A stretch of 44,906 bases of DNA, taken from Lysobacteraceae bacterium (GTDB lineage Bacteria > Pseudomonadota > Gammaproteobacteria > Xanthomonadales > Xanthomonadaceae). Within the stretch, counting starts at the first letter, position 1. Each line of letters begins with the position of its first letter. Below the pieces are notes generated by a model that saw nothing but the letters and a program-made list of their open reading frames with translations, was not told the DNA's origin and made no database searches. Positions 26,596 to 35,336 of this stretch are shown here, in pieces. The DNA lies in assembly GCA_027483045.1 (NCBI GenBank), contig JAIXVL010000050.1, positions 1 through 44,906 of the forward strand, given 5' to 3'. The position numbers were made by a program, and so were the translations under genes.

Positions 26596-29223
26596 ATGAC
26601 CTCCAGCACCCCTCTTGGCACGGCGAGCACCACCGTGCGTCTCGCCGACTACCGCGCCCCCGCCTGGACCATCGTCGATGCGGCGCTGGTTTTCGACTTG
26701 GGCCGCGAATCCACGGTGGTCGAAGCCACACTGCAGCTGCGTTGCGATGTGCCCGGTGCGCCCTTGCGCCTCGATGGCGAAGAGCTGGAGTTGCTTGAGG
26801 CGCACCTCAACGAGCGAGCGCTCGGGCCTGACGACTATCGGATGGATGCCGCCGGCTTGGAGGTTTTCGCCACGCAGCACTTGGAGCGCGCGACCCTGCG
26901 CACGCGTGTGCGGATCGCACCAGCCAGCAACACGCGTTTGGAAGGCTTGTACGTGAGCGGCAGTTTGTTGCTCACGCAATGCGAGGCCGAAGGTTTTCGT
27001 CGCATCACCTTCTTCATCGATCGGCCTGATGTGCAGGCGCGCTGGCACACCACTTTGCGTGCCGATGCGGCGCACTACCCGGTGCTTCTGGGTGGCGGCG
27101 ACCGGCTATCGCAGCGCGTGTTGGACGATGGCCGGCACGAGGCGGTGTGGCATAACCCGCACCCCACACCTTGCTACCTGTTTGCACTGGCCGCAGGACC
27201 TATGGCCCGCGTATCGAAGTCGTTGGTGGGTGCCGATGGCCGCCATGTGGAGCTGAATGTCTGGGTGGAAGGCGAGGACCCTGAGCCCTGTCGTTATGCA
27301 TTAGGTGCTGTGGAGCGCGCATTGCGCTGGGACGAACAGCGTTTCGGACGTTGCTACGACCTAGGCGTGTTCAACGTGGTGGCAGCCCAGGATTTCACCA
27401 TGGGTGCGATGGAGAACAAGGGCCTCAACATCTTCAATGCGCGCTACATCCTTGCCGATGAGCACACCGCCACGGACGCCGATTTCATGGGCATCGAAGC
27501 GGTGGTGGGGCACGAGTATTTCCACAATTGGTCGGGCAATCGCGTGACCTTGCGCGATTGGTTCCAGCTTTCCTTGAAGGAAGGCCTGACGGTGTTCCGC
27601 GAGCAAGAGTTCGTGGCTGATCTGCATTCGCGCGATCTCAAGCGCATCGAGGATGTGCGCTTGCTGCGTGCGCGTCAGTTCAGTGAGGACTCGGGCGCTT
27701 TGGCGCACCCGGTTCGACCAAGCGAGTACCGCGAGATCAACAACTTCTACACGCTGACCATTTACGAAAAGGGCGCCGAGATCGTACGCATGTTGCACAC
27801 GCGGCTTGGCGAGGCCGCGTTCCGCGCTGGCATGGATCGCTACTTTGCTGAGAATGACGGTCGATGCGCCACGCTGGAAGACTTCTTTGCCGCGCACACG
27901 CTGGCCACAGGGGTGGATTGCACCGACATGCTGGCCTGGTACGCGCAGGCCGGAACGCCCGTTCTGGCGGTGACGCGTTCGTTTGATCAAGCGGCGGGCA
28001 CATTCACCCTTGTGGTGCGGCAACAACCCCTCGCCGCGCCGAAGGCGGCCAAGCCACTGCCCATCCCATTTCGCGTGGCCTTGTATGGCGCGTCTGGACA
28101 AGTGTTGGGTGCACCGTTGCACAGCAGCGCGGAGCAGTGCGCTGGGGCTTGGCTACTGAAGGAAGCCGAGCACGTACTGGTGTGGCATGGCGTGCAGGCT
28201 GAGCCGCTGCCGGTGTTCAACCAAGGTTTTTCGGCGCCCGTGCGTGTGCACTTCGCGCACAGCACGACCGAACAGGCGCGCATCGTCTCGGTGGAGCGCG
28301 ATGGGTTTGCTCGCTGGGACGCGCTTCAAGCGCTGTCTTTGTGCGCGATGACACAGCGTGCCGAATCGACTTCGCCGGAAGCAGAGCAGGCCGAATGGGC
28401 GCTGTCCGAAGCGATGGGCGCCTTGTTGAAGGACAAAGCCGCGCATCCGGCGTTCTTGGCCGAGTGTTTAGCACTGCCGGATTTCGACACCTTGGCCGAT
28501 GCAGTGGCATGCATCGACCCACTCGCTTTGCTCGCTGCGCGAGATGGCCTTTTGCATCGCTTGGCCACAGCGCACCAGCCGCGCCTGGGCGCGCTCTACG
28601 CCGCGATGGCCTCGCAAGCAGGCGGCGGCTTGGATGATGCATCGATGTCTGCCCGCGCACTTCGACATGCCTGCCTGTCGTGGCTGGCGCGCATTGACGA
28701 CGGCGCCTTAGCTCTGTCGCATTGGCAGTCAGCACGCTCGATGACCGAGCGTTTGGCCGCGTTGAAAGCCCTCCTGCATGCAAACGGTGCTGCGGCATCT
28801 GCGGTGTTGAAGGCGTTCTCCGACGAGTTCGCCGACAACGCGTTGGTCACCGATAAGTGGATTGCCCTTGTGGCTACGCGCCCGCATGCATCGGCTCTGG
28901 ACGATGTGTTGGATCTGATGCGTGGCCCGTTCTGGGTGCCGAGCAATCCGAACCGAGTTCGGGCATTGGTGGGCAGCTTTGCCCGTTCGAACCCGACCGC
29001 TTTTCATCGCGCAGACGGTGCGGGTTACCGCTTTGTGGCCGAGCGTATTGCCGACATCGATGCCATTAATCCGCAGGTGGCGGCGCGCTCGCTTGCGGCC
29101 TTTGAAAGCTTGCCGCGTTGGGCGCCTACCTATCAGGGCCGCGCTCGTGAAGCGCTGCACGCTTTGGCGTCCTCGCCACGTTCGCGCGATGTGGCAGAAC
29201 TCTTGGAACGCCTGCGGAATTGA
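26596..29223 (+). CDS. pepN: Aminopeptidase N (M1 family)
   Basis: An 875-residue M1 metallopeptidase, close to E. coli PepN (870). The exopeptidase motif GAMEN is at 270-274, the zinc motif HEYFHNW at 306-312 with the distal Glu329 in LKEGLTVFREQEF, and the gluzincin Tyr follows in NNFYTLTIYEKGAEIVRMLH. The long helical C-terminal domain ends LLERLRN. It removes N-terminal residues from peptides in the cytoplasm; there is no signal peptide. The ATG at 26596 gives the expected N terminus (an upstream frame extends into the divergent gap). It converges on a diguanylate cyclase gene 6 bases away. Confidence 0.97.
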   Translation: MTSSTPLGTASTTVRLADYRAPAWTIVDAALVFDLGRESTVVEATLQLRCDVPGAPLRLDGEELELLEAHLNERALGPDDYRMDAAGLEVFATQHLERATLRTRVRIAPASNTRLEGLYVSGSLLLTQCEAEGFRRITFFIDRPDVQARWHTTLRADAAHYPVLLGGGDRLSQRVLDDGRHEAVWHNPHPTPCYLFALAAGPMARVSKSLVGADGRHVELNVWVEGEDPEPCRYALGAVERALRWDEQRFGRCYDLGVFNVVAAQDFTMGAMENKGLNIFNARYILADEHTATDADFMGIEAVVGHEYFHNWSGNRVTLRDWFQLSLKEGLTVFREQEFVADLHSRDLKRIEDVRLLRARQFSEDSGALAHPVRPSEYREINNFYTLTIYEKGAEIVRMLHTRLGEAAFRAGMDRYFAENDGRCATLEDFFAAHTLATGVDCTDMLAWYAQAGTPVLAVTRSFDQAAGTFTLVVRQQPLAAPKAAKPLPIPFRVALYGASGQVLGAPLHSSAEQCAGAWLLKEAEHVLVWHGVQAEPLPVFNQGFSAPVRVHFAHSTTEQARIVSVERDGFARWDALQALSLCAMTQRAESTSPEAEQAEWALSEAMGALLKDKAAHPAFLAECLALPDFDTLADAVACIDPLALLAARDGLLHRLATAHQPRLGALYAAMASQAGGGLDDASMSARALRHACLSWLARIDDGALALSHWQSARSMTERLAALKALLHANGAAASAVLKAFSDEFADNALVTDKWIALVATRPHASALDDVLDLMRGPFWVPSNPNRVRALVGSFARSNPTAFHRADGAGYRFVAERIADIDAINPQVAARSLAAFESLPRWAPTYQGRAREALHALASSPRSRDVAELLERLRN

Positions 29224-29229
29224 ACCGAC

Positions 29230-30231
29230 TTAACGTGGCTCCAGATCAATTTCCAAGCGATTGCGGCCCTGGGCTTTGGCGCGATAAAGCGCTGCATCGG
29301 CACGGGCGCGCCACGCGTCGCTCGATTCGTCGCGGCGCAGGATAGCGCCACCAATGGACACGGTGACCGGCTCGCCACCGGCGCGCAGGCCTTCGCGAAG
29401 CCGCAGGCGAAGGTGGCTCATGGCCAACTCCAAACCGAGGTCATCAGTGCCGGGCATCAGCAGAACAAACTCTTCACCACCAAAACGGAACAGGCGGTCG
29501 GTTCGCCGCACGGAGCCCTCCGTGAGGCGCGCAAAATCACGCAGTACGCGATCGCCCACTTCGTGCCCATGCACATCATTCACTTTCTTGAAGTGGTCGA
29601 GATCGATCATCGCCAAAGCAATGGGGCGTGCATCGCGCTGAAACGCCGCCAAGGCGATCACCAGCTCGGTGTCCAATGCGCGACGGTTCTCGATACCGGT
29701 GAGCGGGTCGAGCGTGGCCAGTTGTTCGAGTTGAGCGCGTCGCAAGCCGGAGGAGCGCGCAAACACCGTCGCGAAGGCCGCGTTCGCGGCCAATCCGCCG
29801 AGCACGGAAAGCGGTTGATCCATGCCGCCCTCGCCATACATCCGGTAGGCCACAAAGCTAAGCATCGCAGCAGCGACGAGAAATGACAGGCGAGGCGCAA
29901 CCAAGAAGGCATTCGCCAAAAGAACCGGGAACACCCAGAACACACCTGCCGGATTAATGCTCACGGCAACTGCCGCACCCACGGAGATGGTGAGCGAAGC
30001 GCCCGTTCCAAGACGATCAAGATCGCCACCGCGCCACGCATACACCAAAGCGAAAAAGATGACGGCTGTGATGGAGAAGTCGAGAACTGCGCGTGGGATG
30101 TCGCCCTGAAGCAAACGAACCATCGCGAGCGGCAGGATGAAGACCATGCCCATCGCCGCAAAGCTTAAGTAAATGCCCAAGCGGAAATCCGCACGAATGC
30201 GGCGGCGTGCGTCTTCAATGAATTCCATCAT
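29230..30231 (-). CDS. Membrane diguanylate cyclase (GGDEF), paralogue 1
   Basis: A 333-residue protein. Residues 20-155 hold about five to six membrane segments, including VYAWRGGDLD and FPVLLANAFLVAPR. The C-terminal GGDEF domain starts at LATLDPLTGIENRRALD and has the active-site motif GGEEF (251-255), IDLDHFKKVND, and an intact inhibitory I-site RRTD (242-245), five residues before GGEEF. It should make c-di-GMP from GTP and be product-inhibited. No EAL domain is present. It is closely similar in layout to the next upstream gene, 51 bases away, indicating tandem duplication. The membrane sensor's signal is unknown. Confidence 0.93.
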   Translation of the reverse strand: MMEFIEDARRRIRADFRLGIYLSFAAMGMVFILPLAMVRLLQGDIPRAVLDFSITAVIFFALVYAWRGGDLDRLGTGASLTISVGAAVAVSINPAGVFWVFPVLLANAFLVAPRLSFLVAAAMLSFVAYRMYGEGGMDQPLSVLGGLAANAAFATVFARSSGLRRAQLEQLATLDPLTGIENRRALDTELVIALAAFQRDARPIALAMIDLDHFKKVNDVHGHEVGDRVLRDFARLTEGSVRRTDRLFRFGGEEFVLLMPGTDDLGLELAMSHLRLRLREGLRAGGEPVTVSIGGAILRRDESSDAWRARADAALYRAKAQGRNRLEIDLEPR

Positions 30232-30282
30232 CGCTTCAACGCCCCCCGTCCCTTGCTTTAGGGTTCTGCCTCATAGCCTAGC

Positions 30283-31326
30283 TTAGGCGCTTCCCTGCGC
30301 TCCAGTTGGGTGTGCCGCAGCCACCACGGCGCGATCCCGGCCCTGCTGCTTGGCCTGGTACAAGGCCGCATCGGCACGCGCCAGCCAATGACTGCGGTCT
30401 TCGCCATGGCCAAGCACGGCCGCGCCTGCCGATACGGTGACCACCCCGTCGGCCGTGCGCAGCAGCCCACGCAGACGGTCGAGCATTTGCGTGAGCGAAT
30501 GACTGGCGCGCAGCTCGTCCGTGTGTTCCATCAGAAGCACGAATTCCTCTCCGCCGAAACGGAACAAGCGATCGGTGGCACGAGTTGATGCCTTCATCAG
30601 GCGAACGAACTCGCGCAGCACACGGTCGCCTTCCTCATGGCCGAATCGGTCATTGACGTGCTTGAAGTGATCCAGGTCAAAAATCACCAGCGCAATCGGC
30701 CGGCCATTGCGTCGAAACGCATGGATGGCGATCGCAAGTTCGTCCTCCATCGCGCGGCGATTGCGTGCGCCCGTGAGTGAGTCTTGCGTGGCGAGATCTT
30801 GCAGGGTTTGCCTTTGCAGATCGGTTCGCTTGGCAAAAATGTACGAGAACAACGACAGCAACAGCATGGTGACCGCGACCGTGACGTGATCTGCCACGGA
30901 GGCGAAGAGGCTGGGATGAAATTGCAGGGCAATGGTGGCGGCGATTCCCGCAAATGCGGCGGTTCGCGGACGCACCACAAAGGCATTGGCCAATAAGGTG
31001 GGGTAAATCCAGAGGAGTCCCGCCGAGCCGAGTACCCAGGCGACGGCGACGCACCCGAGCGTGTTGGTGATCGTGACGCAGGTGCCCGCCCATTCGATAT
31101 CTCCGCCGCGCCAGGCGTAAACGTTGGTGGCCACAATGGCGAACACGATGCCCACATCCACCACGCCAGCCAGCATGTTGCCCTGCATGAAGCGCAGTAC
31201 CGCGAATGGCGAAATGGCCAGAGCGGCACACCCACCGAACACCGTGATGATGCTCAGCCGAAAGTCGTGCCGCATGCGATGCAGTGCCGCTGAGAGAAAA
31301 CCTGATCGTGGCGCGACTGGGCCCAT
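30283..31326 (-). CDS. Membrane diguanylate cyclase (GGDEF), paralogue 2
   Basis: A 347-residue protein with the same architecture as the adjacent gene: a multi-pass N-terminal region (residues about 25-165, with VYAWRGGDIEWAG and YPTLLANAFVVRPR) and a GGDEF domain beginning LATQDSLTGARNRRAME. The active-site motif is GGEEF (258-262), with I-site RATD (249-252) and FDLDHFKHVNDRFGH. It is predicted to be an active, feedback-inhibited c-di-GMP synthase. It starts only 2 bases after the stop of the alkylsulfatase gene, so the two are almost certainly co-transcribed, with the paralogue downstream. Confidence 0.93.
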   Translation of the reverse strand: MGPVAPRSGFLSAALHRMRHDFRLSIITVFGGCAALAISPFAVLRFMQGNMLAGVVDVGIVFAIVATNVYAWRGGDIEWAGTCVTITNTLGCVAVAWVLGSAGLLWIYPTLLANAFVVRPRTAAFAGIAATIALQFHPSLFASVADHVTVAVTMLLLSLFSYIFAKRTDLQRQTLQDLATQDSLTGARNRRAMEDELAIAIHAFRRNGRPIALVIFDLDHFKHVNDRFGHEEGDRVLREFVRLMKASTRATDRLFRFGGEEFVLLMEHTDELRASHSLTQMLDRLRGLLRTADGVVTVSAGAAVLGHGEDRSHWLARADAALYQAKQQGRDRAVVAAAHPTGAQGSA

Positions 31327-31328
31327 CG

Positions 31329-33311
31329 TTATCGGGTCACGATCGGGAAGGTGCCGGGTGCTTTCTCGATCAATCCGAAGAAGCGTCCCAAGTCGATGGT
31401 GCTGCCTTCAATGCGCACCTGATCGGAAGTAAGCAATGAAGCGGCGCCGGCGCTGCCCGTCATCATGTCGATGAAGAACGGCTTGGTCAGCGTGAGCGTT
31501 GCGTTCGCATCGGCCGCTGGTGGCCCTTTGCGATGGTGGAGAACGCCGTTCTCGATGTGGAGAACGTGGCCTTCGCCTAAGTCTGAAAACACCAGATTGA
31601 TGGTCATCACCGTGTCGCCGGCGGCTGGCCCATCCAAGGAGGCGGCCATGCGCTCCAAGAAACGCTCAATCGGCGTTTGCATGAGCAAGTCGCGCATCAT
31701 TGCAATGGAATGCCCCTTCTCCGGAGGGCCATCGCGCAACTCCAGTGCGCCAGTCAGGTAGAAGTTTCGCCACGGCGCCGATTCGGCCATGTAGCCCATC
31801 TGTTCGAGGCTGCGAGCCAAAAGTTCTTTCGCCGCCTGGTTTTCTGGTTCGGCGTACACCGCGTGCTTCAACAGCTCCGCCGCCCAGCGGTAGTCGCCCG
31901 AATCGAAAGCCTGTTGTGCTGCGGCGAGCATGGGCTGCATGCCGCCGGCAAGCGCCACATAGCCACGGGCCGCTTCCAAGGGTGGCTGTGCATTCAAGTT
32001 CGCGGGGTGCGCATCAAACCAGCCGAGGTAGTGTTGATACACGCCCTTCACGTTGTGACGCACTGTGCCGTAATAGCCGCGCGCACTCAGATGATCATTA
32101 AGCGCCTTTGGCAGCTGCAGGTTTTCGGCAATCTCTGAAGCATTCAAGCCTGCGTTCATTTGCCGAACGGTTTGGTCGTGGATGTAGCGATAGGTGTCGC
32201 GCTGCTTCTCGATGAAATCGCGAATGTTCTCCTCGCCCCACACCGGCCAGTGATGCTGGTTGAACACCACATCGGCACCCTCGACATGTGCGAGTGACTG
32301 GTCGATGTAGTTCGCCCACTTCAACGCGTCGCGCACCTTTGCGCCGCGTAAGGTGTAGATGTTGTGCAAAGTGTGGCCCAGCATTTCTGCACCGTTGTAG
32401 GCCTTGAGCTCCGGCACTGCAAAGGTGAACTCCGCGGGGGCTTCGCTGCCCGGCACATTGTGGAAAGCAAAGCGCAATCCATCGACCACCAGCTCCTGCA
32501 CGGGCTGATCCACGACGATCGTTGGCGCGAGCAGGCCCACGCTGCCATAGGCCACGGCCTTGCCTAGGCCGGTATCGACCAGACCTTTGGCATTTCGCGG
32601 CAAGCGACTGCCGTACATGTAGGCCGAGCGCCGCACCATGGCGACGCCCATCAACACGTTCTCGCTCGTGGCCTCTTCCATAAAGCCGACGGGCGCAATG
32701 ACGGGCACGCCACGTTCGGCCACCTCTTCGGCAGAGATGACGCCCAGTGCGCCGCCGAAATGGTCGGCATGGCTGTGGGTGAAAATCACCGCCGAAACAG
32801 GCTTATCGCCAAGATGCTCTCGCGCAAAGGCCATCGCGGCGGCGGCGGTTTCTTTGGACGTGAGCGTGTCCACCACGATCCAGCCGGTATTGCCTTCAAT
32901 CAGTGTGATGTTGGCCAGATCAAAGCCGCGCAGCTGCCAAATGCGATCGGTGACCTTGAACAAACCGATGCGGTTGTTGAGCAAGGCCTGACGCCACAGG
33001 CTTGGATTGACTGTGTCGGGTGCATCGCCCTTCACGAAAGCGAATGCATCGAAGTCCCAGATCACCTTGCCCTCGGCGTCGGTGACTTGGCCGCTTGGCG
33101 CAGCGATGAAGCCGCGCTCTGCATCGCTGAAGGCCTGTGGGTTGGAGAGATTCAGGCCCGAGGCGACTGAAGCATTGAAAGCTTGAGTCTGCGCGGAGGC
33201 ATCGCCGCCGGCGGTGGGGCTTGTGGGTGCCTGCGAACAAGCGCTAAGGAACAGAAGCGAAATGAGGCTTGCCGCTCTGATTGGAATGGTGCTCACGTTG
33301 CATTGCAGCAT
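31329..33311 (-). CDS. Alkylsulfatase (SdsA1/YjcS type) with lipoprotein signal
   Basis: A 660-residue metallo-beta-lactamase-fold sulfatase. Zinc motif THSHADHFGG (His179, His181, Asp183, His184) is followed by family sequences ENVLMG, EAPAEFTFAVPELKAYNGAEMLGHTLHN, FNQHHWPVWGEENI, RGYYGTVRHNVKGVYQHYLGWFD, and a C-terminal SCP2-like domain (TLTLTKPFFIDMMTGSAG). Such enzymes hydrolyse SDS-like primary alkyl sulfates. The N terminus has a lipobox LSAC (Cys25), implying a membrane-anchored lipoprotein. A GTG at 33296 (giving MSTIPIRAASLISLLFLSAC) is an alternative start and looks slightly more natural; no good ribosome-binding site decides it. It is coupled to two diguanylate cyclase genes downstream. 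Confidence 0.92.
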   Translation of the reverse strand: MLQCNVSTIPIRAASLISLLFLSACSQAPTSPTAGGDASAQTQAFNASVASGLNLSNPQAFSDAERGFIAAPSGQVTDAEGKVIWDFDAFAFVKGDAPDTVNPSLWRQALLNNRIGLFKVTDRIWQLRGFDLANITLIEGNTGWIVVDTLTSKETAAAAMAFAREHLGDKPVSAVIFTHSHADHFGGALGVISAEEVAERGVPVIAPVGFMEEATSENVLMGVAMVRRSAYMYGSRLPRNAKGLVDTGLGKAVAYGSVGLLAPTIVVDQPVQELVVDGLRFAFHNVPGSEAPAEFTFAVPELKAYNGAEMLGHTLHNIYTLRGAKVRDALKWANYIDQSLAHVEGADVVFNQHHWPVWGEENIRDFIEKQRDTYRYIHDQTVRQMNAGLNASEIAENLQLPKALNDHLSARGYYGTVRHNVKGVYQHYLGWFDAHPANLNAQPPLEAARGYVALAGGMQPMLAAAQQAFDSGDYRWAAELLKHAVYAEPENQAAKELLARSLEQMGYMAESAPWRNFYLTGALELRDGPPEKGHSIAMMRDLLMQTPIERFLERMAASLDGPAAGDTVMTINLVFSDLGEGHVLHIENGVLHHRKGPPAADANATLTLTKPFFIDMMTGSAGAASLLTSDQVRIEGSTIDLGRFFGLIEKAPGTFPIVTR

Positions 33312-33383
33312 GGCGCGTCGGTCTTTTTTGCCGAAGTTGGGATGAGCTTAGCCCGACTAGGTCCCGCCTGCGCCCTGTGCCGC

Positions 33384-33389
33384 TAAACT
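33384..33389 (+). promoter_or_regulatory. Candidate -10 element of xth, close to the start codon
   Basis: TAAACT (four of six, with TA...T) ends exactly 6 bases before the xth ATG. If used, transcription would begin at or next to the start codon, giving a leaderless mRNA; no Shine-Dalgarno sequence is visible. Confidence 0.3.
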
Positions 33390-33395
33390 TCGCGG

Positions 33396-34160
33396 ATGAA
33401 AATCGCCAGCTGGAACGTCAATTCCCTCAATGCTCGCCATGAGCATCTGCTCGCTTGGCTGGGTTCGCGACAGCCCGACATCGTGGCGTTGCAGGAAACC
33501 AAGCTCGAAGATCACCGCTTTCCCGATTCCGAGATCGCTGCGCTGGGCTATCGCTCGGTGTTTGCCGGACAGAAGACCTACAACGGCGTCGCCATTCTGG
33601 CGAAGCACGCCATCAGCGATGTACAGATCGGCATTCCCGGTTTTGCCGATGAGCAGAAGCGCGTGATCGCCGCCACGGTGGGCGGCCTGCGCATCGTCAA
33701 TCTGTATGTGGTGAATGGTCAGGAAGTGGGTAGCGAGAAGTACGACTACAAGCTGCGCTTTCTCGAAGCACTGCACGGCTGGTTGGCTGAAGAAATCGCA
33801 CGCCATCCCCAACTCGTGGTGCTGGGCGACTTCAATATCGCGCCCGACGATCGCGACGTGCACGACCCTGCGGCGTGGGAAGAAAAAATCCTCTGCTCGA
33901 CGGCGGAACGCTCGGCACTCAAGCGTCTCCTTGGTCTCGGCTTGATCGATAGTTATCGCATCAAGCACGAGGAGGGCGGTCAGTTCAGCTGGTGGGATTA
34001 CCGCGCTGCGGGCTTCCGCCGCAACCTCGGCCTGCGCATCGATTTGGTGTTGTTGTCGAAGGCCTTGGCTGAGCGTTGCGTCGACGCAAGCATTGATCGC
34101 GAGACGCGCACTTGGGAGCGCCCCAGCGACCACGCGCCAGCCCTTGTCGACCTGGGCTAG
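33396..34160 (+). CDS. xth: Exodeoxyribonuclease III
   Basis: A 254-residue AP endonuclease of the ExoIII family. Signatures are MKIASWNVNSLNAR (metal-binding Asn7), LQETKLED (Glu34), YNGVAIL, LGDFNIAPDDRDVHDP, SWWDYRAAGFRRNLGLRIDLVL, and the final SDHAPALVDL with the catalytic His. It repairs abasic sites and 3' blocks in DNA. Its length fits the roughly 255-270 residue family. It diverges from the alkylsulfatase gene across 84 bases and converges on the TRAP lipoprotein gene. The start lacks a ribosome-binding site (see the candidate -10 just upstream). Confidence 0.96.
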   Translation: MKIASWNVNSLNARHEHLLAWLGSRQPDIVALQETKLEDHRFPDSEIAALGYRSVFAGQKTYNGVAILAKHAISDVQIGIPGFADEQKRVIAATVGGLRIVNLYVVNGQEVGSEKYDYKLRFLEALHGWLAEEIARHPQLVVLGDFNIAPDDRDVHDPAAWEEKILCSTAERSALKRLLGLGLIDSYRIKHEEGGQFSWWDYRAAGFRRNLGLRIDLVLLSKALAERCVDASIDRETRTWERPSDHAPALVDLG

Positions 34161-34176
34161 CGCGTCGTGTGCTGCG

Positions 34177-34196
34177 GCGCGGCCTTATCGCCGCGC
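34177..34196. terminator. Hairpin between convergent xth and TRAP lipoprotein gene
   Basis: GCGCGGC (34177-34183) pairs with GCCGCGC (34190-34196) around CTTATC, which contains the TAA stop of the minus-strand gene. It has no T-run on either side; a weak end signal at best. Confidence 0.28.
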
Positions 34197-35279
34197 TTGG
34201 AAGTAGGCCTCTTCCGAAACCGAATGCCAGGCCTGCGCCTGCGCGCGGAAGGTGCGCAGCGAGTCATACACCTTGCGCGCAAAGGGGTCGCTGGCGGCTA
34301 GGTTTTCCAGCACCGCATCAGCAGAGCGCTTTAGTGCGACCAACACATCGTCGGGCAAGCGCCGCAATTGCGTGTCGTGCTCGCGAACCAAATTGTCGAG
34401 TGCCTGCTGATTGCGCGCGGTGTACTCGGCCAGCATCTCGTCGTTCACTGCCGCACAGCAGGCATCGATGATGGCTTTCAGGTCATCAGGCAGCGCATCG
34501 AAAGCGGTCTTGTTGAACATGGCCTCCAGCGTGGGGCCGGGCTCCTGCCAACCGGGGTAGTAGGCGTACTTGGCGACGCGGTGCAGGCCAAACGCGAGGT
34601 CGTTGTAGGGGCCCACCCACTCGGCAGCATCAATTGCGCCGCTTTGCAGGCTGGTGAAAATCTCGGCACCGGGCAGGTTCACCGGCACGCCGCCCAAGGC
34701 CTGCAGCACATCGCCGCCCAAGCCGGGAATGCGCATCTTCAAACCCTGCAGATCGGCCACGCTGTTGATGGGTTTGCGAAACCAGCCCGCCAATTGCACG
34801 CCGGTATTGCCCGCAGCAAAGGGCACGAGATTGAAGGGCGCGTACAGCTCGCGCCAAAGCTCCATGCCGCCGCCGAAGCGCAGCCAGCCGTTCATCTCTT
34901 GCGCGTTCAGGCCAAATGGAACGGTGCAAAAGAACGGTGCCGCCGCAGCTTTGCCCTTCCAGTAGTAGGCCGCGGTGTGGCCGATTTCGGCAGTACCACG
35001 GCTCACGGCATCGAAGACTTCGAAAGGTGGCACCAGCTCGCCCGAGCCAAACACCTTCACGGTAATGCGGCCGCCGGTGGCCTGTGTAATGCGTTCTGCC
35101 AAGCGCGCCGCGCCGCTGCCCAGCCCCGGAAAATTGGTGGGCCAGCTGGTCACCATTTTCCACTGCAGCTGCACGTCGCTCTTGCCTGAGCCTGCCGCAG
35201 CGCCTTGTTGGCCACAGGCGGCAAGACCGGCCGCAGCGGCTGCCACGCCGACACCTCTCAGTACATCGCGACGCTTCAT
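34185..35279 (-). CDS. TRAP-type transporter substrate-binding lipoprotein (DctP/TakP family), Tat-exported
   Basis: A 364-residue DctP-family solute-binding protein. The N terminus MKRRDVLRGVGVAAAAAGLAAC has a twin-arginine motif (RRDVL, Arg3-Arg4) and a lipobox LAAC (Cys22), predicting Tat export and lipid anchoring. The mature part shows WKMVTSWPTNFPGLGSGA, GGRITVKVFGSGELVPPFEVFDAVSRG, GLKMRIPGLGGDVLQALGGVPVNLPGAEIFTSLQSGAIDAAEWVGPYND, as in TakP-like binders of 2-oxo acids (given here in segments). The conserved Arg in KMRIPG contacts the ligand carboxylate. No dctQ/dctM permease genes adjoin it. The ATG has AAGGAG upstream; its frame's longer version is rejected. Confidence 0.92.
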   Translation of the reverse strand: MKRRDVLRGVGVAAAAAGLAACGQQGAAAGSGKSDVQLQWKMVTSWPTNFPGLGSGAARLAERITQATGGRITVKVFGSGELVPPFEVFDAVSRGTAEIGHTAAYYWKGKAAAAPFFCTVPFGLNAQEMNGWLRFGGGMELWRELYAPFNLVPFAAGNTGVQLAGWFRKPINSVADLQGLKMRIPGLGGDVLQALGGVPVNLPGAEIFTSLQSGAIDAAEWVGPYNDLAFGLHRVAKYAYYPGWQEPGPTLEAMFNKTAFDALPDDLKAIIDACCAAVNDEMLAEYTARNQQALDNLVREHDTQLRRLPDDVLVALKRSADAVLENLAASDPFARKVYDSLRTFRAQAQAWHSVSEEAYFQARR

Positions 35280-35292
35280 TGCTTTCTCCTTG

Positions 35293-35336
35293 AACGAGTG
35301 CCCCGAGTGTAGCAATGGCTCGGGGCCGGGCTCGTT
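35293..35336. repeat. 44-base interrupted inverted repeat in the divergent lipoprotein/kinase promoter
   Basis: Outer arms AACGAG (35293-35298) and CTCGTT (35331-35336), and inner arms GCCCCGAG (35300-35307) and CTCGGGGC (35319-35326), are perfect complements. The 11-base centre (35308-35318) on the minus strand is part of TACACT, a -10-like hexamer for the TRAP lipoprotein gene (35311-35306). It could be an operator covering that promoter, or a folded leader if transcription starts further upstream. Confidence 0.5.
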
